From Acaryochloris sp. CCMEE 5410 (GTDB lineage Bacteria > Cyanobacteriota > Cyanobacteriia > Thermosynechococcales > Thermosynechococcaceae), in assembly GCF_000238775.2 (NCBI RefSeq), contig NZ_AFEJ02000005.1:124001-188000 (forward strand): a DNA stretch of 64,000 nt, in the 5' to 3' direction. The notes beneath the pieces were generated by a model. That model had not been told where the DNA came from, ran no database searches, and worked only from the letters and a program-made list of their open reading frames with translations. This document shows, in pieces, positions 51,245 to 59,848 of the stretch. Position 1 is the first letter of the stretch. The number at the start of each line of letters is the position of its first letter. The translations under genes and the position numbers were made by a program.

Positions 51245-51760
51245 ATGCTTATTCAAGACCGTCCAGCCCAGCCCAAACCAGAACTTTGGGTTGAGTCTCC
51301 ATCAAATAATCAGCTCTTACTCAATCGCCCGGTCCTCATCAAATCCATCGTCACCCCACTCTGGAAAGACGAAGCGCGTCAACAGCTCCAGTCCCAATCT
51401 GACCAATTAGATGAACAACTCACCCAACTGGATACCCAAGTCCAACAAATGGTCGGAGAGCTGAGTCAGCACACCATCCAAGTCATCGGAGCCGATAACA
51501 GCACGGTTACCGAAACCCAAAACCAGATCCAAGGTATCCAGGCCCAGGCCAATGAACGCAAAAACGAACTGCTCCAGCAAAAGAACCAAGTCTTGCGGCA
51601 ACTGGAGCAAGTCGAAACCTTGGAGCTGGGCCAGGAAGTTGATCAAGGCCAGGTCGATAACTTCTTTTATGCCAAAGTAGGCGACCATTTGGTCCGCAAG
51701 ATGCAAGTCGAGGTTGTCCTCCGTGATGGGGTCATTGAAGAAATTCGGGGCGAATTGTAA
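51245..51760 (+). CDS. YlqD-like coiled-coil protein
   Basis: 171 residues. N-terminal strand (NRPVLIKSIVTPLWKDEAR), a long coiled coil (LQSQSDQLDEQLTQLDTQVQ; ANERKNELLQQKNQVLRQLE), then the closing segment VDNFFYAKVGDHLV and VEVVLRDGVIEEIRGE. This order matches the YlqD family found in Firmicutes and cyanobacteria, whose function is not known. AAGGAG precedes the ATG. An unusual gene to find in a plasmid maintenance region. Confidence 0.75.
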   Translation: MLIQDRPAQPKPELWVESPSNNQLLLNRPVLIKSIVTPLWKDEARQQLQSQSDQLDEQLTQLDTQVQQMVGELSQHTIQVIGADNSTVTETQNQIQGIQAQANERKNELLQQKNQVLRQLEQVETLELGQEVDQGQVDNFFYAKVGDHLVRKMQVEVVLRDGVIEEIRGEL

Positions 51761-51783
51761 TTCCAACCCGCCTGTTTTGAGGG

Positions 51784-51845
51784 AGGGGGCATATTACTTG
51801 CCCTTTCCCGACCCATCAATAGGGGTGGTGGCATATTCATCCGTC
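51784..51845 (+). repeat. 42-bp spaced copies of the GTGGCATATT repeat
   Basis: GGGGCATATTACTTGCCC at 51784 and GTGGCATATTCATCCGTCAC at 51826, 42 bp apart, just upstream of the next gene. Confidence 0.8.
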
Positions 51846-51876
51846 ACCCACTCCACCAAAACTCAGGAGAAGACAT

Positions 51877-52302
51877 ATGTTAACTGAATTGCGTACAGGG
51901 ACTGTCCCAAGACAACCCACGATTTTGGAAGAGTTAGGTTCCACGCTCAAGTTTGTTCTCGGTGCGATATCCGTGAGCTGTGCTGTGTTTGGCTTGCTCA
52001 CGATTTCGCCTTATTTGATTGATGCTAAATGTTCTCAGCTAGGGTATACGCCCGTTACCCTAGCTCAGTGCTTGCCAGAGTCTGAAGTCAAATCCACGAT
52101 TTGGGAGGCAAGAATCTCCACGCCAATGGGAAATGTCTATTTTGCTAAAGGCGAACCCATTGCCCAGGAAATTCCGCTGCTTTTTTCTTTGTGGATTTTA
52201 TCTTTTCCGACTGTGGTAGCCGCCCACACTTTGGGACGTTTAGTTTTCATGAAGCTGGCATTATCTGCCGCTCAATCGCATGAATCACGAGAAAGCAAGT
52301 GA
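51877..52302 (+). CDS. Two-span membrane protein (141 aa)
   Basis: AGGAG 8 nt before the ATG. Two spans: LKFVLGAISVSCAVFGLLTI and IPLLFSLWILSFPTVVAAHTL, with a Cys-containing loop (AKCSQLG...AQCLPES) between. Overlaps or couples to the next gene. Unrecognised. Confidence 0.6.
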   Translation: MLTELRTGTVPRQPTILEELGSTLKFVLGAISVSCAVFGLLTISPYLIDAKCSQLGYTPVTLAQCLPESEVKSTIWEARISTPMGNVYFAKGEPIAQEIPLLFSLWILSFPTVVAAHTLGRLVFMKLALSAAQSHESRESK

Positions 52303-52312
52303 GGTAGAACCC

Positions 52313-52669
52313 ATGACTAACATAGCTCCCATAGATAAGCCACTGAAAAAGGAAGTACTCTCGACCATTATTTCAGCCTTGCCAGTTATTGCCCTGCGCC
52401 TCGGTCTGGTGGGTTGGGGCTGCTGGCTCATGGCTGATGGTTTGGTCGGGCCAGATCCAATGACGGGTCATTTGCGACTTGAAGCGCTCCCTTTTCGCCC
52501 TGTTGTAGAAATATCCAAGTCAATCATCCATAACCCCGTTGCCAATGATTTCCTCCACTACGGTTCGCTGGTGTGCATCGTTGGTGGAGCGGGTGTCATT
52601 GGCCTCAGACGTGTCGCTTTCCTTTGGGACGCCTACAGAGGTAAGGACGGGAAAGACGACGGGGGGTGA
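52313..52669 (+). CDS. Membrane protein (118 aa)
   Basis: Start at ATG 52313, which has GAGG 9 nt upstream; an earlier in-frame ATG at 52280 lies inside the previous gene. Two spans (IISALPVIALRLGLVGWGCWLM; LVCIVGGAGVIGLRRVAFLW). Basic end. Function unknown. Confidence 0.55.
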   Translation: MTNIAPIDKPLKKEVLSTIISALPVIALRLGLVGWGCWLMADGLVGPDPMTGHLRLEALPFRPVVEISKSIIHNPVANDFLHYGSLVCIVGGAGVIGLRRVAFLWDAYRGKDGKDDGG

Positions 52670-52678
52670 TACCGAAAA

Positions 52679-52737
52679 CGCGATGACCGAAGGTCGGTCT
52701 TCGACCATCGCGTGACCAATACCAACGACAATTACCC
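52679..52737 (+). repeat. Duplicated intergenic hairpin element, copy 1
   Basis: CGCGATG (52679) pairs with CATCGCG (52706); between them is CCGAAGG...TCTTCGA. Then comes ACCAATACCAACGACAATTACCC, which recurs in copy 2. Confidence 0.8.
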
Positions 52738-52761
52738 AAATTTACTCATGAGGTGATACCC

Positions 52762-53121
52762 ATGAAAGTTATCCGTACCGTCCAAGCAGGCGTCATCAAC
52801 ATCGGCTATTCAGTCGGCAAAGATTTGGTTGATGTGTACGAAGGGCTTCTGTATCGTCGATGTTCGGTGCTGGCGCTGTGCAAAAAGCTTTGTGTCGTGC
52901 TGTTCACTCAGCTCTTGATTCAGATGTTGGCGAGTGTTGCCATTTCTATTCTTTATCTAAGCTGGCACGCCTTGAGTGTCATCTCTAGCTCCATTCCGCT
53001 AGAGGTCTTCTATGCCAGGACTGAAACAGCACCCGATTTTCTGGGGCATCTCCTTGTCCTTTATATGCTCGTCTTTGATGTGTCGGCAATCTTGGTCTAT
53101 CAGCAGCTTAGACCAGAGTAA
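52762..53121 (+). CDS. Membrane protein (119 aa)
   Basis: ATG 52762 chosen (GAGGTG 6 nt upstream; GTG 52753 also in frame). Two hydrophobic segments (LIQMLASVAISILYLSWHALSV; LGHLLVLYMLVFDVSAILVY). Lies between the two copies of the hairpin element. Unrecognised. Confidence 0.55.
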   Translation: MKVIRTVQAGVINIGYSVGKDLVDVYEGLLYRRCSVLALCKKLCVVLFTQLLIQMLASVAISILYLSWHALSVISSSIPLEVFYARTETAPDFLGHLLVLYMLVFDVSAILVYQQLRPE

Positions 53122-53139
53122 TTGGCGCAGTATCACATC

Positions 53140-53197
53140 CGCGATGGCCGAAGGCCGCTCTCCGAGCATCGCAAAACAATACCAACGACAATTACCC
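53140..53197 (+). repeat. Duplicated intergenic hairpin element, copy 2
   Basis: Same layout as copy 1 (CGCGATG...CATCGC, then CAATACCAACGACAATTACCC). Differences in the stem loop tend to keep it symmetrical. Confidence 0.8.
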
Positions 53198-53242
53198 CCC
53201 TGCAGCCCGCTCATATCACACCTAATAAAAGGATTTCGCATC

Positions 53243-53425
53243 ATGCCCAAGCCCCACAACCCATACCCCACCTCTCCTTTGCCCTGGTGCGACCCACCAA
53301 ACCAGGAAGCGATGACCCAGGCAATTCTTGAAAACACCACCACTCAACTCCAGTTCTACCCATACCGCCCCGCCGAAGATTCAGACGGATGTGCTGAGGA
53401 CAAAACAACTGAAGGATTCCGCTGA
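53243..53425 (+). CDS. Small Pro-rich hypothetical protein (60 aa)
   Basis: AAAAGGAT before the ATG at 53243. Starts MPKPHNPYPTSPLPWCDPPN and ends in an acidic tail (AEDSDGCAEDKTTEGF); no membrane segment. The frame is open upstream inside the previous gene, but coding character begins here. Unrecognised. Confidence 0.5.
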   Translation: MPKPHNPYPTSPLPWCDPPNQEAMTQAILENTTTQLQFYPYRPAEDSDGCAEDKTTEGFR

Positions 53426-53454
53426 TCAACTTATGAACAATTGAGGATATTCCC

Positions 53455-53832
53455 ATGAAACTTTCCCTACCGTCCAAACAAACTCTCTGTGCCTTGGCCC
53501 GAGGTATCGTTGTCGGCTCCATCGGCGTGTCACTGGGGTTTTATCTGGTGATGATGCACCCCATCCCCAGAGCGGCCCGCCTCTTGTCCACGCATTTCTA
53601 TCATCAGTATGAGAAAGCCAATATTGTCCTGCCTGAGATAACTGAGGATAGCAGTACCAAAGAGAAGCTGGAATATATGAAGCAGATGCATGAATGGTCA
53701 GGGCTGAAGACCAATATTATTGTTGCTGTTCTCGCAGAGGAACAGATTTACTGGAGTCTCGCATCTGGCCTGATTGCTTTTGCGCTGTGGTTCCCCGTGA
53801 CCTGGTTGGGAAGGAAGTTTGAGACTCGATAG
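53455..53832 (+). CDS. Two-span membrane protein (125 aa)
   Basis: GAGG 9 nt before the ATG. Spans ALARGIVVGSIGVSLGFYLVMM and IYWSLASGLIAFALWFPVTWLG flank a soluble loop of about 60 residues (EKANIVLPEITEDSSTKEKL). Fits the run of small membrane proteins here; function unknown. Confidence 0.6.
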   Translation: MKLSLPSKQTLCALARGIVVGSIGVSLGFYLVMMHPIPRAARLLSTHFYHQYEKANIVLPEITEDSSTKEKLEYMKQMHEWSGLKTNIIVAVLAEEQIYWSLASGLIAFALWFPVTWLGRKFETR

Positions 53833-53879
53833 TTGTCCACCAATCCCTACCCCAGAACTTAGACCATAGGAGAAAAATC

Positions 53880-54479
53880 ATGGATTGTGCTGCTACGCGA
53901 ACCCCCGAGGAGAGGGAATTCCTGCGTCTGAAAAGTTTTGATATGGCCTTTGGCTACATCCAGATGGCCCGCCGCCGACCCCGCCCGGAGGAGATTGCTA
54001 ATATGGCGCTTGCCGATTGGGGCCAGGGCAATATCTTCAATGGCGTCGTGGATCAACTGGGCCTCATCTGGGAGGACGTTGACGGCAAGATTATCTATCG
54101 TAAGAATCCCCAGCGAGAGGTGGAAAAAGAGGAAGCCCTTGGCCGCTATCGATGCGCCTCGAAGGAGCCACCTTTCAAACAGTATCCAGACCTTCTGGAT
54201 ATGTCGCTTGATACCCTGCTCAATGAACTGGAGAGTTGGCACAAGATCGGCGGGTTTGATGAGCGGTATGACGAAGACAGAGTAGAAGCCTTGGTCTGGA
54301 TGCTGTGTTATCGCATTGCTTCAGTCATGGCAGAAGACCATTGCATCCTGCTTGAGATGGCGGCATACGCGATTGGCTATCAGCATAAGACCCACCCCAC
54401 GGCCATCCCTGAATGGAAGGATTGGGGCATGGCGATGTGTGATCGGGTTCTGGGGTCAATCTATACGAAACCTGAGTAA
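53880..54479 (+). CDS. Hypothetical protein (199 aa)
   Basis: AGGAG 8 nt before the ATG. Soluble and helical, with a region (REFLRLKSFDMAFGYIQMARR) that could be a small helix-turn-helix-like fold, and a C-terminal helical domain. The 165-bp spacer to the next gene shows a weak GACCTC/GAGGTC inverted repeat. Unrecognised. Confidence 0.65.
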   Translation: MDCAATRTPEEREFLRLKSFDMAFGYIQMARRRPRPEEIANMALADWGQGNIFNGVVDQLGLIWEDVDGKIIYRKNPQREVEKEEALGRYRCASKEPPFKQYPDLLDMSLDTLLNELESWHKIGGFDERYDEDRVEALVWMLCYRIASVMAEDHCILLEMAAYAIGYQHKTHPTAIPEWKDWGMAMCDRVLGSIYTKPE

Positions 54480-54644
54480 GTTCCCAGATTTTCAGCTTCC
54501 AGATGGAATCTATGTTGCCTGGATGCCACCATCCAATACCACCTCTCAGACTTCACCCCCAACCACAATAAAACGACCTCCAGTTCTTCCAGCCCAAGAG
54601 GTCGCAAATAAATCCTTTCATTTAATTATAACGAGGTCACCCCA

Positions 54645-54863
54645 ATGGAACGAACCTATTTTTTCGGCTTCATCGAGCAAGCCTGGATCGACCACCAGAC
54701 TGACTACGGTCAGCACCCAGACCCATGCACAGGACTCCCATCAGACCAGATCCTAGACCGGGTTTCGTCCTGGCTGTCAGCGTTCAATCCACTGATACCC
54801 CCTGAGCCTCAGGTAGCTGAGAGCATCCGGGTGGGTATTGTCCAGAGATTTTACGGGTGGTAG
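54645..54863 (+). CDS. Small hypothetical protein (72 aa)
   Basis: GAGGTC 7 nt before the ATG. Acidic, with aromatic N-terminus (MERTYFFGFIEQAWIDHQ) and a helical end. Followed after 2 bp by the 396-residue gene, so co-transcribed. Unrecognised. Confidence 0.6.
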   Translation: MERTYFFGFIEQAWIDHQTDYGQHPDPCTGLPSDQILDRVSSWLSAFNPLIPPEPQVAESIRVGIVQRFYGW

Positions 54864-54865
54864 TT

Positions 54866-56056
54866 ATGGCTAAATCAACGTGGACAATTACGGTTGATCC
54901 AGAAACTAGGATTGACCCCAATCGCTGGTTTGATCTGAAGCCTTGCCATTCTGACGAGGAAGTTGAAAGCGTTCGCCAGAGCTTAGATGAACAAGCTGAG
55001 CATCCTGACTACTGCGACCCTGAAGGCGATTCAGTCATTATGGAGCTTTTGGCTGATGAATACTGGCGTCGTCGCATTCGCCCGGTCTATTTGCAGCAAG
55101 GGGAGCTGGGCTATTGCTCACTAGCTATCAGAGTAGAGCTACGACTAGGTGAATTTGGTGTGATCCATTGCGGCTCAAATATCTTCCAACACGAGTATAT
55201 TCCCCAAGCCTTGCAATTTATTGATGCACTTGAAGGCCAGGATCTGGAGTACAGCGAATATTGGATGGCAATTGCTGAGCATTCTCAGCTACTACCGCCA
55301 TCTCCAATGCTTGAAGACTTCTATCAGTATGTTCTGAAGCGATGCCAGCTAGCCATCGAGGATTATCACGAACTCCTTAGCTTCTTTGTCACGGATCGAA
55401 GTGGATACCTAGAGATTGTCCACGGGCGGAAGCCTAGGAGCCTTGAGGGCAAGCATGTCTATGCTCGATTTGAAGCTTCTGAATTTCCCGGTGACTGTAA
55501 GCGCTGCATCAAGCCACAGAAGGAAGGGTTTGAAACACCTGAAGAAGAGCAGCGAGGGATTGAGGACTATGCTCGTCAGGTTGCACGTCATCTATTTGAT
55601 GGTTTTCAAGATATCCGGCGTCGTAGGGCTGATCGGGGTATGCATTCCCAGAGTGTTCAACCCCTCGCTGAACGCCAATCTACTGCTCCCGATCAGCCTG
55701 CTCAACCCCAGCAGAGAGTCGAGGAGCCCATTTTCGACCAGTTAGCGCAAATCATCGCTGCCTTTGGGAGTCCGATGGAAGATGCTGAGGGCGGCACCCT
55801 ATATGACGATGGTCGCTACCTCTTTATGAAGGGCGAGTACGAGATCAATGTTGCTCGATGCGCCGATCATGATCTCCTGAATCACATCTATCGCAATGCA
55901 AGATTTTTCAGTCATCAGGACATCCGGGGTGTTGGACACAATTATTTCTTCGACCACACTACCGTTGAGGATCGGGCTTATTTCACTCGCTTAGCTGAAT
56001 CCATTGCAGACAGGTCACAGAAAGATGCTGAGCCTGAGTTGAATCCTGCTGTTTAG
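54866..56056 (+). CDS. Large hypothetical protein (396 aa)
   Basis: ATG 54866 used (54857 GTG is possible). Acidic, soluble, with three parts: 1-230 mixed alpha/beta, a Gln/Pro linker (about 265-290) and a C-terminal domain (FDQLAQIIAAFGSPMEDAEGG...). Cys-x-x-Cys (FPGDCKRCIKPQK) near 215 might bind metal. No family recognised. The 134-bp spacer after it has an inverted repeat (AGTTATTTCAATTTCC / GGAAACTGAAATAACT, about 56090-56126), a candidate terminator. Confidence 0.6.
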   Translation: MAKSTWTITVDPETRIDPNRWFDLKPCHSDEEVESVRQSLDEQAEHPDYCDPEGDSVIMELLADEYWRRRIRPVYLQQGELGYCSLAIRVELRLGEFGVIHCGSNIFQHEYIPQALQFIDALEGQDLEYSEYWMAIAEHSQLLPPSPMLEDFYQYVLKRCQLAIEDYHELLSFFVTDRSGYLEIVHGRKPRSLEGKHVYARFEASEFPGDCKRCIKPQKEGFETPEEEQRGIEDYARQVARHLFDGFQDIRRRRADRGMHSQSVQPLAERQSTAPDQPAQPQQRVEEPIFDQLAQIIAAFGSPMEDAEGGTLYDDGRYLFMKGEYEINVARCADHDLLNHIYRNARFFSHQDIRGVGHNYFFDHTTVEDRAYFTRLAESIADRSQKDAEPELNPAV

Positions 56057-56190
56057 TTTTTTGGTTTCTCTCTGGAATTTGTATTGCCTAGTTATTTCAA
56101 TTTCCTTATGGAAACTGAAATAACTAACTAGATTCTCCACTCGATACCCATCACTTGCACTGAAAACACCCACCTAATGAGGTGAATCCC

Positions 56191-58560
56191 ATGACTACTG
56201 CAACCGTCCTACAGCCGATACCCTTCAATACTGACAGGTCAATCATCTTCAATGTTGACCTTGAAGAAATCGACCTAGATCCATCCTTCCCTTATACGGG
56301 CTTCTTGTCCGTCACCCAACATTGGCATCATCCGCTTGAAGTGGAGCTATGGCCGCAACCTGAAGGGATGAGTGAACCTGAGCTTTTGTCTCAAGGCTTT
56401 TACCAGACCAGCGCTGTATTGAGTGGCGCAAGGCTCTATGTCCATCACACTCAAGTTGCTGAGTTTGTCGAAGCTCAAGACCTGTTTGACCACTCCCACC
56501 CTAACCCAGAGGCTAAGACCGTACACTACACAGCTCCCTTTGAGTTGCGGATATTGACGCCAGAGATATTCTTGTCATTTTTTGGCAACGAGAAGCCCAA
56601 GCCATCCAGCTCCAAGGCAATCCACCCGCTTCTGGTAGAGCCATCCAAGCAAATCCTAGAGAGAGTCGAAAGACTGGATCATTTGCGCGAGTCTGGTTTT
56701 CTCACCGAAGTCTTCAGACCTCACGAAGTTCTGAGGGTCTCTCTTTCCCACCTCGACCATACGCAGTTGCCGTGCTGCCTGGAGGGCGAGGCCAAGTCTC
56801 CGTCAAGAATTCTTATCTTTGGCAGTGAGCCATTTTTTCAGCTCAATGGCATCGAGACAACGATGGATATCCCGTGCCTATGGAATATCGTCAAAGGCTT
56901 ACAGATGTGCTTTTGGGATTTTGACTACTTTGAATCATTTGGCAGCTTGGATGTCATCTATCTGCTTTGTCGATATTTCAATTGCACCCCGTTGTCTGGC
57001 CTTGCCAGTGGTTTTGATGCCCAGTTGGATTTGATGGATAACTGGGAATGGTCTAATCTGCCGGGTGCCGAATGGGATGTTTGTGCTTCCCTGATACCTG
57101 AAGAGGTGCGGGACGAAGTTGAGCGCATCTCGCAGGGTTGGAAGATTCGAGAGAAAGGGATTGAACAGGAAGTCAGCCTAGAAGTCGCTCCTGTAAGCGA
57201 GTCGGGTGAGGTGCAGCGATATTTGTACCTATCTGCTCAAGGCTGGGAAGAGCTGCATTCACCACACCCACTTGACTTGGAGGATTTACAGTTGCTGGTG
57301 GGTGTTCGGGGTCATCGGACGACTATCGAGTACTTGACTGATCGCATTTCAATGTCAGGTTTAGAAGTTGAGATTTTAATGGACGCCGAGGCCCGCACCA
57401 AAGGTCTAGAGCCTTATTGTCTGGACCCAAAAACCTTTGAAGCCTTGCCGGGGAATATTCTCATTGTCACTAGAGACGAAGGGCGTATAACTGGCTTTCC
57501 TAAAGAACGCATTGAGTGGTGCTTATCAGAGGTTTGCACCAGAGGGGATCTGCCTTATTACGGCACTCGAAAGACCACTAATTATTGCCGGGAAGAGGTT
57601 CTAGCAGCTTTCCAGGGTAGACCTCAATCGCGGCTCTCCCCGTCATCCGTCCAGGTTTACCACATCACACACAGATATCGGTATGACAAGCCATTGGATG
57701 CTTGCGTCAAGAGCGACCGCCCCCTGAAAGAACTGAAGGAAACCCTCTATTACTTGATTGAAATCGCGGCCATCATGCTTGAAGAGGATTTGTGCGGCCC
57801 ACTTAAGTATGATGATTTATCCAGTGAATCTATCTGTTTTTTATTGCAGGAATACTATGATTTTGAGCTGTGCCCCTACCAAGATGGTGCAGTTGAGATA
57901 GACCTGTACTATCTCTGGGAGTTTGACGAGGATGTGCAACGGACCGATCCTGAAGGGGAACTGGAGTTGCATGAAAAGTATGGTCGATCTGGAGTGATTG
58001 ATTGCATTGGGATGTTCATGAGGAATGAACTTGAATGTGATGGTAGTGGAAAAGTGGTTACAGAAAACCCGCCTGCTCTACCTCGTCGAAGTGATCAAGA
58101 CACCCATGAGGTTGAATCCTATTTTCAGCGGTCTTGCACCAAGCTAGCTAGATGTTCTAGCAAGGCTGACAAAAAGATAATTTACCCCAAGCTGACCAAT
58201 GCCACCCTCTACAGCATCCTGACCCCAGAGAACTTTTATCGATACCTCAAGGCACACGACCCTGACGAGTGCGCTGGCCTGTCGCAGTTTCTGCCGTCTC
58301 ATCCCATCTCCTGTTTCCTCTCTGAGGCAATTAGAGACAGCTACGGGCAAGAGGGGAGTGTCGTCCTGTCCAAGCACTGGATCGGGTTTGATGAATTTCC
58401 ACCCCTCATGCGCCGCTACACGATTTTGCTAATGCCTTGGGTCAAGCGGTTTAACAAACTCATTAATGCATTTAGTGGGGGCGAAGATGCTGAAGTGCCC
58501 GCTTACTATTGCCTCGAATCTCTAGCGATTGCGATAGGAGGTCCGCACCATGCAAACTAA
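56191..58560 (+). CDS. Large hypothetical protein (789 aa)
   Basis: ATG 56191 with GAGGTG 6 nt upstream. Soluble, acidic, Cys- and Tyr-rich in its second half (for example LLQEYYDFELCPYQDGAVEI; LEEDLCGPLKYDDLSSE). There is no signal peptide, membrane span or nucleotide-binding motif that I can see. The end overlaps the pentapeptide gene by 11 bp, so the two are coupled. No family recognised. Conserved length without decay suggests it is used. Confidence 0.6.
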   Translation: MTTATVLQPIPFNTDRSIIFNVDLEEIDLDPSFPYTGFLSVTQHWHHPLEVELWPQPEGMSEPELLSQGFYQTSAVLSGARLYVHHTQVAEFVEAQDLFDHSHPNPEAKTVHYTAPFELRILTPEIFLSFFGNEKPKPSSSKAIHPLLVEPSKQILERVERLDHLRESGFLTEVFRPHEVLRVSLSHLDHTQLPCCLEGEAKSPSRILIFGSEPFFQLNGIETTMDIPCLWNIVKGLQMCFWDFDYFESFGSLDVIYLLCRYFNCTPLSGLASGFDAQLDLMDNWEWSNLPGAEWDVCASLIPEEVRDEVERISQGWKIREKGIEQEVSLEVAPVSESGEVQRYLYLSAQGWEELHSPHPLDLEDLQLLVGVRGHRTTIEYLTDRISMSGLEVEILMDAEARTKGLEPYCLDPKTFEALPGNILIVTRDEGRITGFPKERIEWCLSEVCTRGDLPYYGTRKTTNYCREEVLAAFQGRPQSRLSPSSVQVYHITHRYRYDKPLDACVKSDRPLKELKETLYYLIEIAAIMLEEDLCGPLKYDDLSSESICFLLQEYYDFELCPYQDGAVEIDLYYLWEFDEDVQRTDPEGELELHEKYGRSGVIDCIGMFMRNELECDGSGKVVTENPPALPRRSDQDTHEVESYFQRSCTKLARCSSKADKKIIYPKLTNATLYSILTPENFYRYLKAHDPDECAGLSQFLPSHPISCFLSEAIRDSYGQEGSVVLSKHWIGFDEFPPLMRRYTILLMPWVKRFNKLINAFSGGEDAEVPAYYCLESLAIAIGGPHHAN

Positions 58561-59179
58561 TCACACCAGCACCAGCACCCACCAGCTCCCACAGATAGAC
58601 AAGGTACTGCTCCCCCACGAGGCCGCAGTGTTCCTGGGGCTGACCGAAGACAGCCTGATGAATGCAACCCTGCAAGGTAATTGCCCTGGTGCCTGCATCG
58701 ATGGTCACTGGCGATTCAGCCAGCGAGGGCTAAGTAAGTACCTATTACAGCAGAAAAATCACGGGACGGGGATGCCGTGGCTAGATGAACATTACGGTCC
58801 TTATTGGCTGGATGACACTGTTGAAAGTAAGGCTAAGAAAATCATTGAGCGGTATCAGGCCGGGGAGCGATATTTCCCTTTGCTAGAAATTGAGGGTGGC
58901 AACTTCTCAGGGCTGGATCTGACGGGTATCGACTTTTGGGAGTCGAATCTGAAGGGGTCCAGCTTCAAGGGAGTAAATCTCAAGAATGCCATCTTTGTGG
59001 GCTGCAATTTAGAGTCAACCAGCTTTGCCGGGGCAGATCTGACGGATGCCGATTTCCGGTCTGCCTCGGTTAGGGGCAGCGACTTCAGGGGTGCAAACCT
59101 CAATCGCACGATATTCAGAGTTAGGAGTTGGCGAGGGGTGAACCTGGACGGAGCGCAGATCAGCCTTGCGAAGTTCTGA
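58550..59179 (+). CDS. HTH (excisionase-like) and pentapeptide-repeat fusion protein
   Basis: 209 residues. N-terminal 70 residues (LLPHEAAVFLGLTEDSLMNA...GHWRFSQRGLSKYL) resemble a MerR/excisionase-type winged helix. After a linker, residues about 112-208 form pentapeptide repeats (A/S-x-F/L-x-G: FSGLDLTGIDFWESNLKG; FAGADLTDADFRSA), a right-handed beta-helix that can mimic DNA or bind proteins. The combination of a DNA reader with a DNA-mimic helix is uncommon. Start overlaps the upstream gene. Confidence 0.82.
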   Translation: MQTNHTSTSTHQLPQIDKVLLPHEAAVFLGLTEDSLMNATLQGNCPGACIDGHWRFSQRGLSKYLLQQKNHGTGMPWLDEHYGPYWLDDTVESKAKKIIERYQAGERYFPLLEIEGGNFSGLDLTGIDFWESNLKGSSFKGVNLKNAIFVGCNLESTSFAGADLTDADFRSASVRGSDFRGANLNRTIFRVRSWRGVNLDGAQISLAKF

Positions 59180-59220
59180 GGTGCAGAGAACCCACAACAT
59201 CGAAACAAGGAAGAATCATC

Positions 59221-59580
59221 ATGAACAGGCAAGAATTGATCCGTGAGCAATGGGAGTTTGACGGAGAGATAGGTAGTCTTGTTAACCAACCCAAGATCAC
59301 CGCTCCTATTCCCCCATACTCCAGCCCCGAGATTCCAGACAATGCAATATTTTGGGCGGTTGAAATTGGCCTCAAATGCTGCAATAACCCAAAAACGAAA
59401 TGGCTTTATTGCTGGACTCTCCCAGATGTCCATATTTTTGATCTGCTCGACGATATTGAGACTCAGACCATTAACGACAACGAAGAGATCAGGGAGTATA
59501 TTTACCTCTCTCCAGAGGTGATCGAAGAAAACAAGGCTAAGTTGGCTATTGATGAGAAGGGCTGGCTTTTACCTGAATGA
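59221..59580 (+). CDS. Hypothetical protein (119 aa)
   Basis: ATG 59221 chosen: AAGGAAG lies 8 nt upstream, while the open frame before it overlaps the pentapeptide gene with poor composition. Acidic protein with Trp/Cys-containing core (WAVEIGLKCCNNPKTKWLYC). Could be an immunity-like partner, but no evidence. The spacer to 59848 contains nothing I can support. Confidence 0.6.
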   Translation: MNRQELIREQWEFDGEIGSLVNQPKITAPIPPYSSPEIPDNAIFWAVEIGLKCCNNPKTKWLYCWTLPDVHIFDLLDDIETQTINDNEEIREYIYLSPEVIEENKAKLAIDEKGWLLPE

Positions 59581-59848
59581 TTCTGCGGACGAGAAAGCGC
59601 CTAAATCTCTACCTTAAACCAACCCATCCCTCCATCCACACTCCGCACAGTCCCAGTGAACTCGTGTCGGTGTTGCCTCCCTGATGGGCCTCTCACAGTT
59701 GGGTTTATTGGGGAATCTGGGGGATATCATTAGGTCTGAATATCACAGGTTGGAAATAACCCCCTCTGTTATTGCTATGTAGTGAGGTTACAAAAGTTTT
59801 TACGACTCCCTTGTAGAAGACCATACAGGGAGTCATTTGTATCAACGA

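Noticed and set aside
50072-51845. Possible CRISPR array from regular repeats
   Set aside because: Spacing units are themselves similar, there are genes between clusters and no cas genes, so these are iterons or tandem repeats.
53012-53242. Upstream extension of the 60-residue protein
   Set aside because: Overlaps a membrane-protein gene in another phase and has poor composition; the start at 53243 has a ribosome-binding site.
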